In this document: one piece after another, positions 1 to 5,025 of the stretch
Position numbering within the stretch: the first letter of the stretch is position 1
How the letters are laid out: every line of letters begins with the position of its first letter
NCBI RefSeq assembly: GCF_001447995.1
Contig: NZ_LDPE01000014.1
Coordinates: 1-5,126, forward strand
DNA: 5,126 nucleotides
Direction: 5' to 3'
DNA from: Maribacter dokdonensis DSW-8
GTDB lineage: Bacteria > Bacteroidota > Bacteroidia > Flavobacteriales > Flavobacteriaceae
The notes under the pieces: model-generated
Database searches by the model: none
Seen by the model: only the letters and a program-made list of their open reading frames with translations
What the model was told of the DNA's origin: nothing
Made by a program: the position numbers and the translations under genes

Positions 1-2
1 CT

Positions 3-10
3 TAAGTTTG
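3..10 (+). promoter_or_regulatory. -7 box of a promoter completed at the circular junction (copy 1)
   Basis: TAAGTTTG fits the Bacteroidota -7 consensus TAnnTTTG exactly and lies directly after the CT core at the left tip of the element. If the right end (through 1293) is joined to base 1, TTTG at 1275-1278 falls 17 bases upstream of this box, within the spacing accepted for the -33 element. In the inserted copy 2 no TTG is seen at the right distance upstream, so the promoter would be complete only in the circle. Transcription would start near 15-18 and read the candidate bridge RNA and then the recombinase. The box is seen; its function is inferred. Confidence 0.5.
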
Positions 11-16
11 ATTCTC

Positions 17-190
17 AGTAAATTGTTGATATAACTAGAAAGAACAAAAGAGAGAATTAAGGTTACTATATACGGTGAAGCTTTAGACTTCGACAACATT
101 GATAATCCTCTCTCTTTTACTACTTAGATCACGTTCAGTTCTGTGAGACCTTAGATCTCGTTTTCAAGTTGTTGTGAGCAGAAGTAGCCG
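17..190 (+). ncRNA. Candidate bridge RNA of the IS110 element (copy 1)
   Basis: Two stem-loops follow each other in the noncoding left end. The first has a stem 46-55/109-118 (10 perfect pairs), continued by 56-59/103-106 after a CC bulge, and a tip hairpin 77-80/88-91. Its internal loop carries TATACGG (69-75) on the 5' side, identical to the left target flank at 3820-3826, and ACAACA (93-98) on the 3' side, complementary to TGTTGT in the right target flank at 1297-1302. The second has a stem 126-130/154-158 and carries TCAGTTCT (135-142), identical to the right end of the element with its CT core (1288-1295), and CTTA (150-153), complementary to TAAG at 3-6. An outer stem 120-125/182-187 encloses the second loop. 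Order and roles match the target-binding and donor-binding loops of IS621 bridge RNA. The RNA ends are estimates. Confidence 0.72.
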
Positions 191-212
191 GTTCTTTCGT
201 AAAACATATCTT

Positions 213-1181
213 ATGAATAAATATAAAGAAACTTTTGGAGTCGACATCAGTAAAGATGTCTTTGATGTACATGGTAGTAACAAAGGTCACGACCAGTATA
301 AGAACGATGAAACTGGATTTAAGAAATTCCTTAAGGAACTGCCCAAATGTTCATTGGTCGTTATGGAAGCTACCGGTTATTATCATTATAGACTTGCCCA
401 GTTTCTTTACAAAAATGGGGTAATAGTTTCAGTAGTAAACCCATTATCCGTAAAACGTTTCATTCAAATGAAACTGGCTAAAGTAAAAACGGATAAGAGC
501 GATGCCAAGGCTATATGTGAATATGCACTGGTCAACGAGGTACCTATTTACAATGCCTTGACGGATATCCAGAGCGAATGCTTACAGTTGTTCCGGTTAT
601 TGGATATCTATTTAAAACAACGTACCGCGACCAAGAACAAGATACACGGAGAAGCTGTTCTGGGCATACCTTCAAAGTTTGTTTATCGTTCCTTGATACG
701 TAATAAGAAACTGCTCAATAAAGAGGTAGCCGCTATCGAATCAAAGATTCTGTCATTGGTAAAAGAGGACCAACAGGAGCAATTGACTTTATTGATGTCA
801 ATACCCGGTATAGGTCAAAAGACTGCATTGTTCCTAATAGTGGTCACCGATGGGTTCAATAAGTTCGAAAATGCGGCACAGCTTTGTAGCTATGTAGGTA
901 TAACCCCAACGATACGGGAATCGGGGAGCAGTGTGAGAGGTCGTGCGCGAATAAGTAAGGTCGGCAATAGAAAACTTCGCAACCTATTATTTCTATGTTC
1001 TTTTAACGCTTGTAAGCACAATAGGGCATGCAGAGAGGTTTATGAGCGGATCGTGAACAGGGGAAAGAGCAAGAAACTGGCACTGATAGCCGTTGCCAAC
1101 AAACTTTTAAAGCAGTCTTTTGCCATTGCAAAATCTGGCAGGCCATATGATGAAACTTACGTTTCAATATTGCCTAGATAA
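213..1181 (+). CDS. IS110-family bridge-RNA-guided recombinase (transposase), copy 1
   Basis: This 322-residue protein should catalyse excision of the element as a circle and its RNA-guided insertion. The N-terminal RuvC-like DEDD domain (about 1-150) shows Asp11 in GVDISKD, Glu52 in MEATG, and Asp94 and Asp97 in KTDKSDAKAI. A helical linker follows, then a C-terminal Transposase_20-type domain (about 190-290) with a helix-hairpin-helix-like SIPGIGQKTA at 196-205 and the conserved block ESGSSVRG...RISKVGNRKLRNLL. The catalytic serine is most likely Ser237, although 239 and 240 are close by. All key residues are present, so the enzyme looks intact. I chose ATG 213 because family members begin a few residues before the GVDxSK motif; a GTG at 174 in frame would add 13 residues but lies inside the candidate bridge RNA. 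Length is normal for the family. Confidence 0.95.
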   Translation: MNKYKETFGVDISKDVFDVHGSNKGHDQYKNDETGFKKFLKELPKCSLVVMEATGYYHYRLAQFLYKNGVIVSVVNPLSVKRFIQMKLAKVKTDKSDAKAICEYALVNEVPIYNALTDIQSECLQLFRLLDIYLKQRTATKNKIHGEAVLGIPSKFVYRSLIRNKKLLNKEVAAIESKILSLVKEDQQEQLTLLMSIPGIGQKTALFLIVVTDGFNKFENAAQLCSYVGITPTIRESGSSVRGRARISKVGNRKLRNLLFLCSFNACKHNRACREVYERIVNRGKSKKLALIAVANKLLKQSFAIAKSGRPYDETYVSILPR

Positions 1182-1199
1182 ATAGAAGCTAGATCGAAT

Positions 1200-1238
1200 A
1201 AAAAAAGCTCAAAGAATCAAGTTATTGAATCTATGAGC
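1200..1238 (-). terminator. Rho-independent terminator-like hairpin at the right end (copy 1)
   Basis: On the - strand a hairpin with arms 1234-1238/1207-1211, 1230-1232/1213-1215 and 1225-1228/1217-1220 (12 pairs, two A-A mismatches, four-base loop) is followed directly by seven T. It would stop transcripts coming out of the - strand gene at 1851-1315 before they run antisense through the recombinase gene. The stem is poor in GC, so it may be weak. Confidence 0.5.
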
Positions 1239-1274
1239 CTGAAATAATATTGTCTCGGATTAAAGAAGAATTTG

Positions 1275-1278
1275 TTTG
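1275..1278 (+). promoter_or_regulatory. -33 box half of the junction promoter (copy 1, right end)
   Basis: TTTG lies 15 bases before the CT core at the right end. It is the upstream half of the promoter described for the left tip. A second TTTG at 1271-1274 would give a spacing of 21. Either spacing is tolerated by Flavobacterium promoters. Inferred. Confidence 0.4.
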
Positions 1279-1295
1279 TTTTTTATCTCAGTTCT

Positions 1296-1306
1296 TTGTT
1301 GTATGC
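1296..1306 (-). repeat. Remnant of a cassette-boundary palindrome cut by IS copy 1
   Basis: TTGTTGTATGC borders the right end of the element. It matches the GTTG-type ends of the other intergenic palindromes: GTTGTATGC is also the end, on the - strand, of the site at 1886-2087. It begins about ten bases after the stop codon of the - strand gene. The rest of this palindrome should lie to the left of the window, starting with TATACGG next to base 1, if copy 1 is an independent insertion. Confidence 0.6.
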
Positions 1307-1314
1307 TGCCTTTT

Positions 1315-1851
1315 TTAATATCTCAATATTTCTGAATACGCCTCATCATATTCGTCAAACAGATTATGCGTTTCAATTATCAAATTTCTAATTTTAATCA
1401 ATGAATTTTCATCTAGTTGAACAAATTCTTGGATAATGTCATTTTGCTTAAATCGAAATTTTGTAAAAGCATATCCATCGAGGTCAACAGTATTCCATTC
1501 AGCGTGTACAACCATATTTCTCAATCTACCACACTCTTTCAAGTCTTGAATCATTTTGGGATGTATAGAAATTTCTTTTTCAAGAATGTTTTGAATGTAA
1601 GAAGAGTACCTATTAAATAAATCTACTTTTGCAGCATAATTCATATTTTGAGTAATCAAGACACCTTTAGAATCACTCCTTTCACTTATTAATAGCCAAA
1701 TGAATGAAGTAAGTCTTTCTTCAAGTAAATTAAATTCAAATACTAAGTGTCCAACGTGTGATGAAATTAATTCTAAAAAGTCCTCATTATTGTCCTCAAG
1801 ATTTTTCGTCAAAAAGGCAAATTGTTCTAATGGGATTTTTTTTGATTTCAT
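1315..1851 (-). CDS. HEPN-like protein, possible RNase or toxin
   Basis: This 178-residue cytosolic protein is almost all helical, with no signal peptide or membrane segment. The central helix holds GRLRNMVVHAEW, in which Arg111, Asn112 and His116 form an R-x4-H motif. This is the catalytic signature of HEPN domains, metal-independent RNases common in toxin-antitoxin, abortive-infection and CRISPR-associated proteins. The acidic N-terminal half and the helix pair on either side of the motif fit the HEPN four-helix plan. The family is otherwise not recognised, and no partner antitoxin lies beside it. The ATG at 1851 is 36 bases past the end of the palindrome at 1886-2087, which carries a possible promoter. 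The stop lies about ten bases before the next palindrome remnant, as expected of a one-gene cassette. The gene is well supported; the HEPN assignment rests mainly on one motif. Confidence 0.75.
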   Translation of the reverse strand: MKSKKIPLEQFAFLTKNLEDNNEDFLELISSHVGHLVFEFNLLEERLTSFIWLLISERSDSKGVLITQNMNYAAKVDLFNRYSSYIQNILEKEISIHPKMIQDLKECGRLRNMVVHAEWNTVDLDGYAFTKFRFKQNDIIQEFVQLDENSLIKIRNLIIETHNLFDEYDEAYSEILRY

Positions 1852-1885
1852 TCAATTTTTGGTTTTAAGTACGTTGCTTTAGGTT

Positions 1886-2087
1886 GCATACAACGGCTCC
1901 GTATATGAAAAGTAGCGCTGAAAATAAGCGGTTACCTTTCGGATGAAACACAAGCCGAATTTTTAAATTTTACTATTTATTTTTTTACTTGGAAATCGTC
2001 AAATTTAAAAATTTGGCGACTTTTCAAAAATGCCCAAACCTTAGTGTTAGCAATGACTTGCGCTATTTTTTATATACAATGTTGCCC
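1886..2087 (-). repeat. Intergenic palindrome A (attC-like cassette boundary)
   Basis: The ends are ATACAAC (1888-1894) and GTTGCCC (2081-2087). After short unpaired spacers comes an 18-bp stem, 1901-1918 with 2060-2077, containing GTATAT and TAGCGC; its only two imperfect pairs are G-T. Further in, 1954-1970 pairs with 2001-2017 (17 bp, one G-T). The box CCTTAGTGTTAGCAA (2039-2053) has a close relative in the palindrome at 3704-3826. The site fills the 240-bp gap between two genes and begins four bases after a stop codon. It may be a recombination site, a terminator or another extragenic palindrome. The structure is seen; the function is inferred. Confidence 0.65.
2000..2028 (-). promoter_or_regulatory. 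Possible Bacteroidota-type promoter for the HEPN-like gene
   Basis: On the - strand TTTG (2028-2025) is followed after 17 bases by TAAATTTG (2007-2000), an exact fit to TTTG-N17-TAnnTTTG. It would start transcription near 1993 and read into the gene beginning at 1851. It lies in the AT-rich inner arm of the palindrome, where chance matches are more likely. Confidence 0.35.
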
Positions 2088-2091
2088 ACAG

Positions 2092-2493
2092 TTATTTTTC
2101 CAGTTTAATTAATAACATATCGCATTGGTCATTAAGATAAGAAAGTTTTGGGACTAATTCCATAGACGCTTTTTCTTTCAGCCAATCTTGTGGTTTGCCC
2201 CAAAATTTCGCTTTGTTTTGCAAAAACCTCGGCAAATTTTTTAAATCGGCATCAATTGATTTTTTTAGTGCATCATTCCACAATCTTGATAAATCTGTAT
2301 TAACACGATAACCTTTATTATCAATAAAATTCCTCGTTTCCAAAGAAGCTTGTTGAATTGAAATTAAAGCTGAAGATATCCTCTCTTTTCTTGCTTGGTT
2401 AATTTTACCTTCAATTATTTCATCAGAAACTGCTTTCACGGATTGTTTTACCGTTTCTACCAAAAGTACTTTGCTGAAAAATTCCACTATCAT
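2092..2493 (-). CDS. Small helical protein paired with a nuclease-like protein, function unknown
   Basis: I do not recognise this 133-residue protein. It is predicted helical and cytosolic, with a mixed-charge first half (about 10-55) and a tryptophan-containing second half: LSRLW at 68-72, FWGKPQDW at 97-104. There are no obvious catalytic motifs and no signal peptide; the N-terminal FFSKVLLV stretch is too short for a membrane span. Its ATG follows the stop of the nuclease-like gene with one base between (TAAAATG), so the two are almost certainly co-transcribed and translationally coupled. A coupled partner of a nuclease could be an inhibitor, a targeting subunit or a second effector; the sequence does not decide. 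The stop lies four bases before the end of palindrome A. Confidence 0.8.
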   Translation of the reverse strand: MIVEFFSKVLLVETVKQSVKAVSDEIIEGKINQARKERISSALISIQQASLETRNFIDNKGYRVNTDLSRLWNDALKKSIDADLKNLPRFLQNKAKFWGKPQDWLKEKASMELVPKLSYLNDQCDMLLIKLEK

Positions 2494-2494
2494 T

Positions 2495-2911
2495 TTATTC
2501 TATTTTAACATTATCTTTTGTTACCCAAAACAATATAATATCCAATTGATTTAAGGCAGGAATAATTTTTTTTATTACCTTTCTATGTTCATCATTATCA
2601 GGCAAAGCTATTCCGACTTTTGTATTATTTCCATTTGGTTTACTTGAGATTACTTTCATCGTTGCCAATAGAGCAACAGAAATATGAGATTTAACTTGAT
2701 TTCGGTCGAATGGCTTACCAAATCTCTTTGTTGTTTTGGTTGCACTCGTTTCTCCTTTTGCTTCTACATACAAAACTTCGTTTTCTTTTTCTGCTATTAT
2801 GTCAATTCCACGTTGATTTGTTTGTAAAAATTGCTTGATATTGTACCCCTTAATTTCAAGAAAATCTGCTACTTTTTCGACTATTTCGTTTTCGGTTAGC
2901 ATTTTTTTCAT
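2495..2911 (-). CDS. PD-(D/E)XK (restriction-endonuclease-like) family protein
   Basis: This 138-residue protein has the order of a minimal PD-(D/E)XK nuclease fold. An N-terminal helix (about 6-20) leads into Asp37 in RGIDIIA, then a strand with Glu50-Ala51-Lys52 in YVEAKGE, then a helix beginning RNQVKSHISVALLA with Gln72. Asp37, Glu50 and Lys52 are the expected metal-binding and catalytic set, all present. Such single-domain proteins occur as Mrr-like or repair nucleases, as defence effectors and in mobile elements; I cannot name the subfamily. ATG at 2911 is preferred, with ATG 2902 also possible. An upstream TTG at 2923 lies inside the neighbouring palindrome and is unlikely. The gene is followed at once by the small helical gene, so the two form a two-gene cassette that starts six bases from palindrome B. 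Confidence 0.8.
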   Translation of the reverse strand: MKKMLTENEIVEKVADFLEIKGYNIKQFLQTNQRGIDIIAEKENEVLYVEAKGETSATKTTKRFGKPFDRNQVKSHISVALLATMKVISSKPNGNNTKVGIALPDNDEHRKVIKKIIPALNQLDIILFWVTKDNVKIE

Positions 2912-2917
2912 AATTGT

Positions 2918-3050
2918 GGGCAACGGTCTTGTATAACCGTCAGTTACGGGTTAATATGCGTTAATTTTCGGTTTGACACAGACTTTAGCAATTCCGAGTG
3001 GATTCGGACGTAGTCGAATCCGCCGTAATTGCGGTTATACGTTGTTGTGC
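2918..3050 (-). repeat. Intergenic palindrome B (attC-like cassette boundary)
   Basis: The ends are GGGCAAC (2918-2924) and GTTGTGC (3044-3050). Beyond asymmetric unpaired spacers lies a stem of 18 pairs, 2931-2949 with 3023-3040, with a single bulged T at 2940 and one G-T pair. Such an extrahelical base next to an unpaired spacer is a hallmark of folded attC sites. Inside is a perfect 7-bp hairpin 3000-3006/3015-3021. An alternative pairing 2988-2996/3024-3032 competes with the main stem. The stop of the secreted-protein gene is eight bases from one end and the nuclease start six bases from the other. No T-run follows, so it is not a classical terminator. Confidence 0.68.
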
Positions 3051-3058
3051 ATAGTGTT

Positions 3059-3700
3059 TTATGCCATCCACAAATTAATTTCGGTCAATATTTTCCATTT
3101 TCCATTAATTTTCTCAAAAACTACAATATTTCCTGAGCCACATAACCCTCCGCAATGAATTCCGTAATATGTTGCTGCGAATTGTCCATTATAATTAACT
3201 TGAGAAAATTCCACAATTTTGTCAGTTCCGTATTTTTTCTGTATCCGTTTCCAGCCTTTTTCTATTCGACGGTTGTTACCAAAAAATGAACTAAATTTTT
3301 TATCTGTAATCGTTTCTATTTCTATTGATTGTTTTTGTAATAATTCCGACTCAATTTTGGGATGTTCAGATTTGTCAGAAGTCAGTTGGATAATTACATT
3401 TCTCAAATCTCTTTCTTTACTAACCCTTTTTATGAACGTTGTGTCCTTATAAGTCATACTATAAAGCATATTCAAATCCAGTTTTGTAATTGTATCAGAT
3501 TTATGGTCAAGGACTTCGTAGTCTCCATCAAATTCGTCCATAAATTGTTCAATTAAAACTATTTTATCTTTTTCCGTTTTATTTCCGAATTCCAAACGTT
3601 TATTTAAAATCAGAGAATACAACTCGTAATCATCTTTTTCTGTTTGAGAAAATGACAATTGAGAAATCAATATTATTAATGTTAGTAGTTTCTTCAACAT
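3059..3700 (-). CDS. Secreted protein of unknown function
   Basis: This 213-residue protein carries a Sec signal peptide: Lys-Lys, a hydrophobic run LLTLIILISQL, and a probable cleavage after Ser18 in LSFSQ, which is typical of Bacteroidota. There is no lipobox cysteine, so it is likely periplasmic or exported. The middle is hydrophilic and mixed alpha/beta. The C-terminal end, from about 165, looks like a beta-rich conserved module with YYGIHCGGLCGSG (Cys183 and Cys187, possible disulfide or metal site) and a final NGKWKI...LW strand. I do not recognise the family and assign no activity. ATG 3700 is chosen because it starts the signal peptide and lies three bases after palindrome C; an earlier in-frame start at 3739 would run through the palindrome and spoil the signal. 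It is the only gene of its unit. Confidence 0.85.
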   Translation of the reverse strand: MLKKLLTLIILISQLSFSQTEKDDYELYSLILNKRLEFGNKTEKDKIVLIEQFMDEFDGDYEVLDHKSDTITKLDLNMLYSMTYKDTTFIKRVSKERDLRNVIIQLTSDKSEHPKIESELLQKQSIEIETITDKKFSSFFGNNRRIEKGWKRIQKKYGTDKIVEFSQVNYNGQFAATYYGIHCGGLCGSGNIVVFEKINGKWKILTEINLWMA

Positions 3701-3703
3701 TAT

Positions 3704-3826
3704 GCACAACGGATTGTATAAAGTTAGTTGCGTGTTCAAGCCCTAAGTTAGCAAACAAACCAAGAGCGGAAAAATTCGAATGGATTTTTCCATATAAACA
3801 TAGACCCAGCAATTAATTTTATACGG
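3704..3826 (-). repeat. Intergenic palindrome C, truncated by IS copy 2
   Basis: The site starts with GCACAAC (3704-3710), three bases from the start codon of the secreted protein. A 16-bp stem joins 3716-3731 and 3809-3824 with two G-T pairs as the only departures, and an inner perfect 8-bp hairpin uses 3768-3775/3784-3791. CCCTAAGTTAGCAA (3741-3754) resembles the box in palindrome A. After TATACGG (3820-3826) the insertion sequence begins, so the matching GTTG end is missing here. It is expected beyond 5126, and the sequence at 1296-1306 would serve equally well. Confidence 0.65.
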
Positions 3827-3828
3827 CT

Positions 3829-3836
3829 TAAGTTTG
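3829..3836 (+). promoter_or_regulatory. -7 box of the junction promoter (copy 2)
   Basis: Same TAAGTTTG as in copy 1. Here the upstream DNA is visible: between 3800 and 3812 there is no TTG, so this inserted copy lacks a -33 element and is probably weakly expressed until the element circularises. Confidence 0.45.
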
Positions 3837-3842
3837 ATTCTC

Positions 3843-4016
3843 AGTAAATTGTTGATATAACTAGAAAGAACAAAAGAGAGAATTAAGGTTACTATATACG
3901 GTGAAGCTTTAGACTTCGACAACATTGATAATCCTCTCTCTTTTACTACTTAGATCACGTTCAGTTCTGTGAGACCTTAGATCTCGTTTTCAAGTTGTTG
4001 TGAGCAGAAGTAGCCG
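3843..4016 (+). ncRNA. Candidate bridge RNA (copy 2)
   Basis: Identical to the candidate RNA of copy 1. The target-loop guides are at 3895-3901 (TATACGG) and 3919-3924 (ACAACA); the donor-loop guides are at 3961-3968 (TCAGTTCT) and 3976-3979 (CTTA). The left target guide matches the DNA immediately left of this very copy (3820-3826). Confidence 0.72.
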
Positions 4017-4038
4017 GTTCTTTCGTAAAACATATCTT

Positions 4039-5007
4039 ATGAATAAATATAAAGAAACTTTTGGAGTCGACATCAGTAAAGATGTCTTTGATGTACATGG
4101 TAGTAACAAAGGTCACGACCAGTATAAGAACGATGAAACTGGATTTAAGAAATTCCTTAAGGAACTGCCCAAATGTTCATTGGTCGTTATGGAAGCTACC
4201 GGTTATTATCATTATAGACTTGCCCAGTTTCTTTACAAAAATGGGGTAATAGTTTCAGTAGTAAACCCATTATCCGTAAAACGTTTCATTCAAATGAAAC
4301 TGGCTAAAGTAAAAACGGATAAGAGCGATGCCAAGGCTATATGTGAATATGCACTGGTCAACGAGGTACCTATTTACAATGCCTTGACGGATATCCAGAG
4401 CGAATGCTTACAGTTGTTCCGGTTATTGGATATCTATTTAAAACAACGTACCGCGACCAAGAACAAGATACACGGAGAAGCTGTTCTGGGCATACCTTCA
4501 AAGTTTGTTTATCGTTCCTTGATACGTAATAAGAAACTGCTCAATAAAGAGGTAGCCGCTATCGAATCAAAGATTCTGTCATTGGTAAAAGAGGACCAAC
4601 AGGAGCAATTGACTTTATTGATGTCAATACCCGGTATAGGTCAAAAGACTGCATTGTTCCTAATAGTGGTCACCGATGGGTTCAATAAGTTCGAAAATGC
4701 GGCACAGCTTTGTAGCTATGTAGGTATAACCCCAACGATACGGGAATCGGGGAGCAGTGTGAGAGGTCGTGCGCGAATAAGTAAGGTCGGCAATAGAAAA
4801 CTTCGCAACCTATTATTTCTATGTTCTTTTAACGCTTGTAAGCACAATAGGGCATGCAGAGAGGTTTATGAGCGGATCGTGAACAGGGGAAAGAGCAAGA
4901 AACTGGCACTGATAGCCGTTGCCAACAAACTTTTAAAGCAGTCTTTTGCCATTGCAAAATCTGGCAGGCCATATGATGAAACTTACGTTTCAATATTGCC
5001 TAGATAA
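4039..5007 (+). CDS. IS110-family bridge-RNA-guided recombinase (transposase), copy 2
   Basis: Residue for residue the same 322-residue protein as the copy at 213-1181, with Asp11, Glu52, Asp94, Asp97 and the Ser237 region intact. Identity of both copies suggests recent transposition or duplication, or ongoing gene conversion. ATG 4039 is chosen for the same reasons, and the GTG at 4000 is rejected. Confidence 0.95.
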   Translation: MNKYKETFGVDISKDVFDVHGSNKGHDQYKNDETGFKKFLKELPKCSLVVMEATGYYHYRLAQFLYKNGVIVSVVNPLSVKRFIQMKLAKVKTDKSDAKAICEYALVNEVPIYNALTDIQSECLQLFRLLDIYLKQRTATKNKIHGEAVLGIPSKFVYRSLIRNKKLLNKEVAAIESKILSLVKEDQQEQLTLLMSIPGIGQKTALFLIVVTDGFNKFENAAQLCSYVGITPTIRESGSSVRGRARISKVGNRKLRNLLFLCSFNACKHNRACREVYERIVNRGKSKKLALIAVANKLLKQSFAIAKSGRPYDETYVSILPR

Positions 5008-5025
5008 ATAGAAGCTAGATCGAAT

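Larger units (their letters stand above)
1..1295 (+). mobile_element. IS110-group insertion sequence, copy 1
   Basis: The element consists of a noncoding left end of about 210 bp, one recombinase gene, and a right end of about 115 bp without genes. A long left end ahead of the gene is the layout of the IS110 group, where the bridge RNA lies upstream, rather than IS1111, where it lies downstream. There are no terminal inverted repeats, as expected for the family. Both ends carry CT (1-2 and 1294-1295), which I take as the core dinucleotide; it is also the core reported for IS621. With that core the empty site reads TATACGG-CT-TTGTTGTATGC. The subterminal stretches 13-27 and 1286-1300 form a direct repeat with 12 of 15 bases equal. 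The exact boundary at the right is inferred, with an uncertainty of about 5 bp. Confidence 0.9.
1..1300 (+). repeat. 1300-bp direct repeat, left copy
   Basis: The first 1300 bases recur in the same orientation at 3827-5126. The encoded recombinases are identical and I saw no difference in the noncoding ends. The repeat is slightly longer than the insertion sequence it contains, because the last few bases (from about 1296) are probably target DNA shared by both insertion sites. Identical direct copies can recombine and delete or circularise the 2.5 kb between them together with one copy. Confidence 0.95.

Noticed and set aside
174..212. GTG start giving a 335-residue recombinase
   Set aside because: It would add 13 residues before the normal family start and lies in the 3' part of the candidate bridge RNA. 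ATG 213 places the first catalytic Asp at residue 11, as usual for the family.
235..423. 62-residue open frame inside the recombinase gene (also at 4061-4249)
   Set aside because: It is a shadow in another frame, with unnatural composition and fully contained in the recombinase gene.
1417..1882. Plus-strand open frames opposite the HEPN-like gene
   Set aside because: Short antisense frames without start signals or protein-like composition; the - strand gene explains the region.
1886..2087. Certain assignment as an integron attC site
   Set aside because: Length, end consensus and absence of an integrase in the window do not allow it; it is kept as attC-like.
2912..2923. TTG start for the nuclease-like gene
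   Set aside because: It lies inside the end of palindrome B; ATG 2911 and ATG 2902 are better and start the helix before the catalytic core.
2988..3032. Rho-independent terminator in palindrome B
   Set aside because: The hairpins are strong but no T-run follows on either strand; the structure belongs to the larger palindrome.
3701..3739. Earlier start extending the secreted protein by 13 residues
   Set aside because: The extension runs through palindrome C and buries the signal peptide, which starts naturally at ATG 3700.
1886..3826. CRISPR array
   Set aside because: The repeated palindromes are long, diverged, and separated by whole genes, with no regular spacers.
3219..3925. Small open frames opposite or upstream of the secreted-protein gene
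   Set aside because: They overlap the clear - strand gene, palindrome C or the left end of copy 2 and have no protein-like features.
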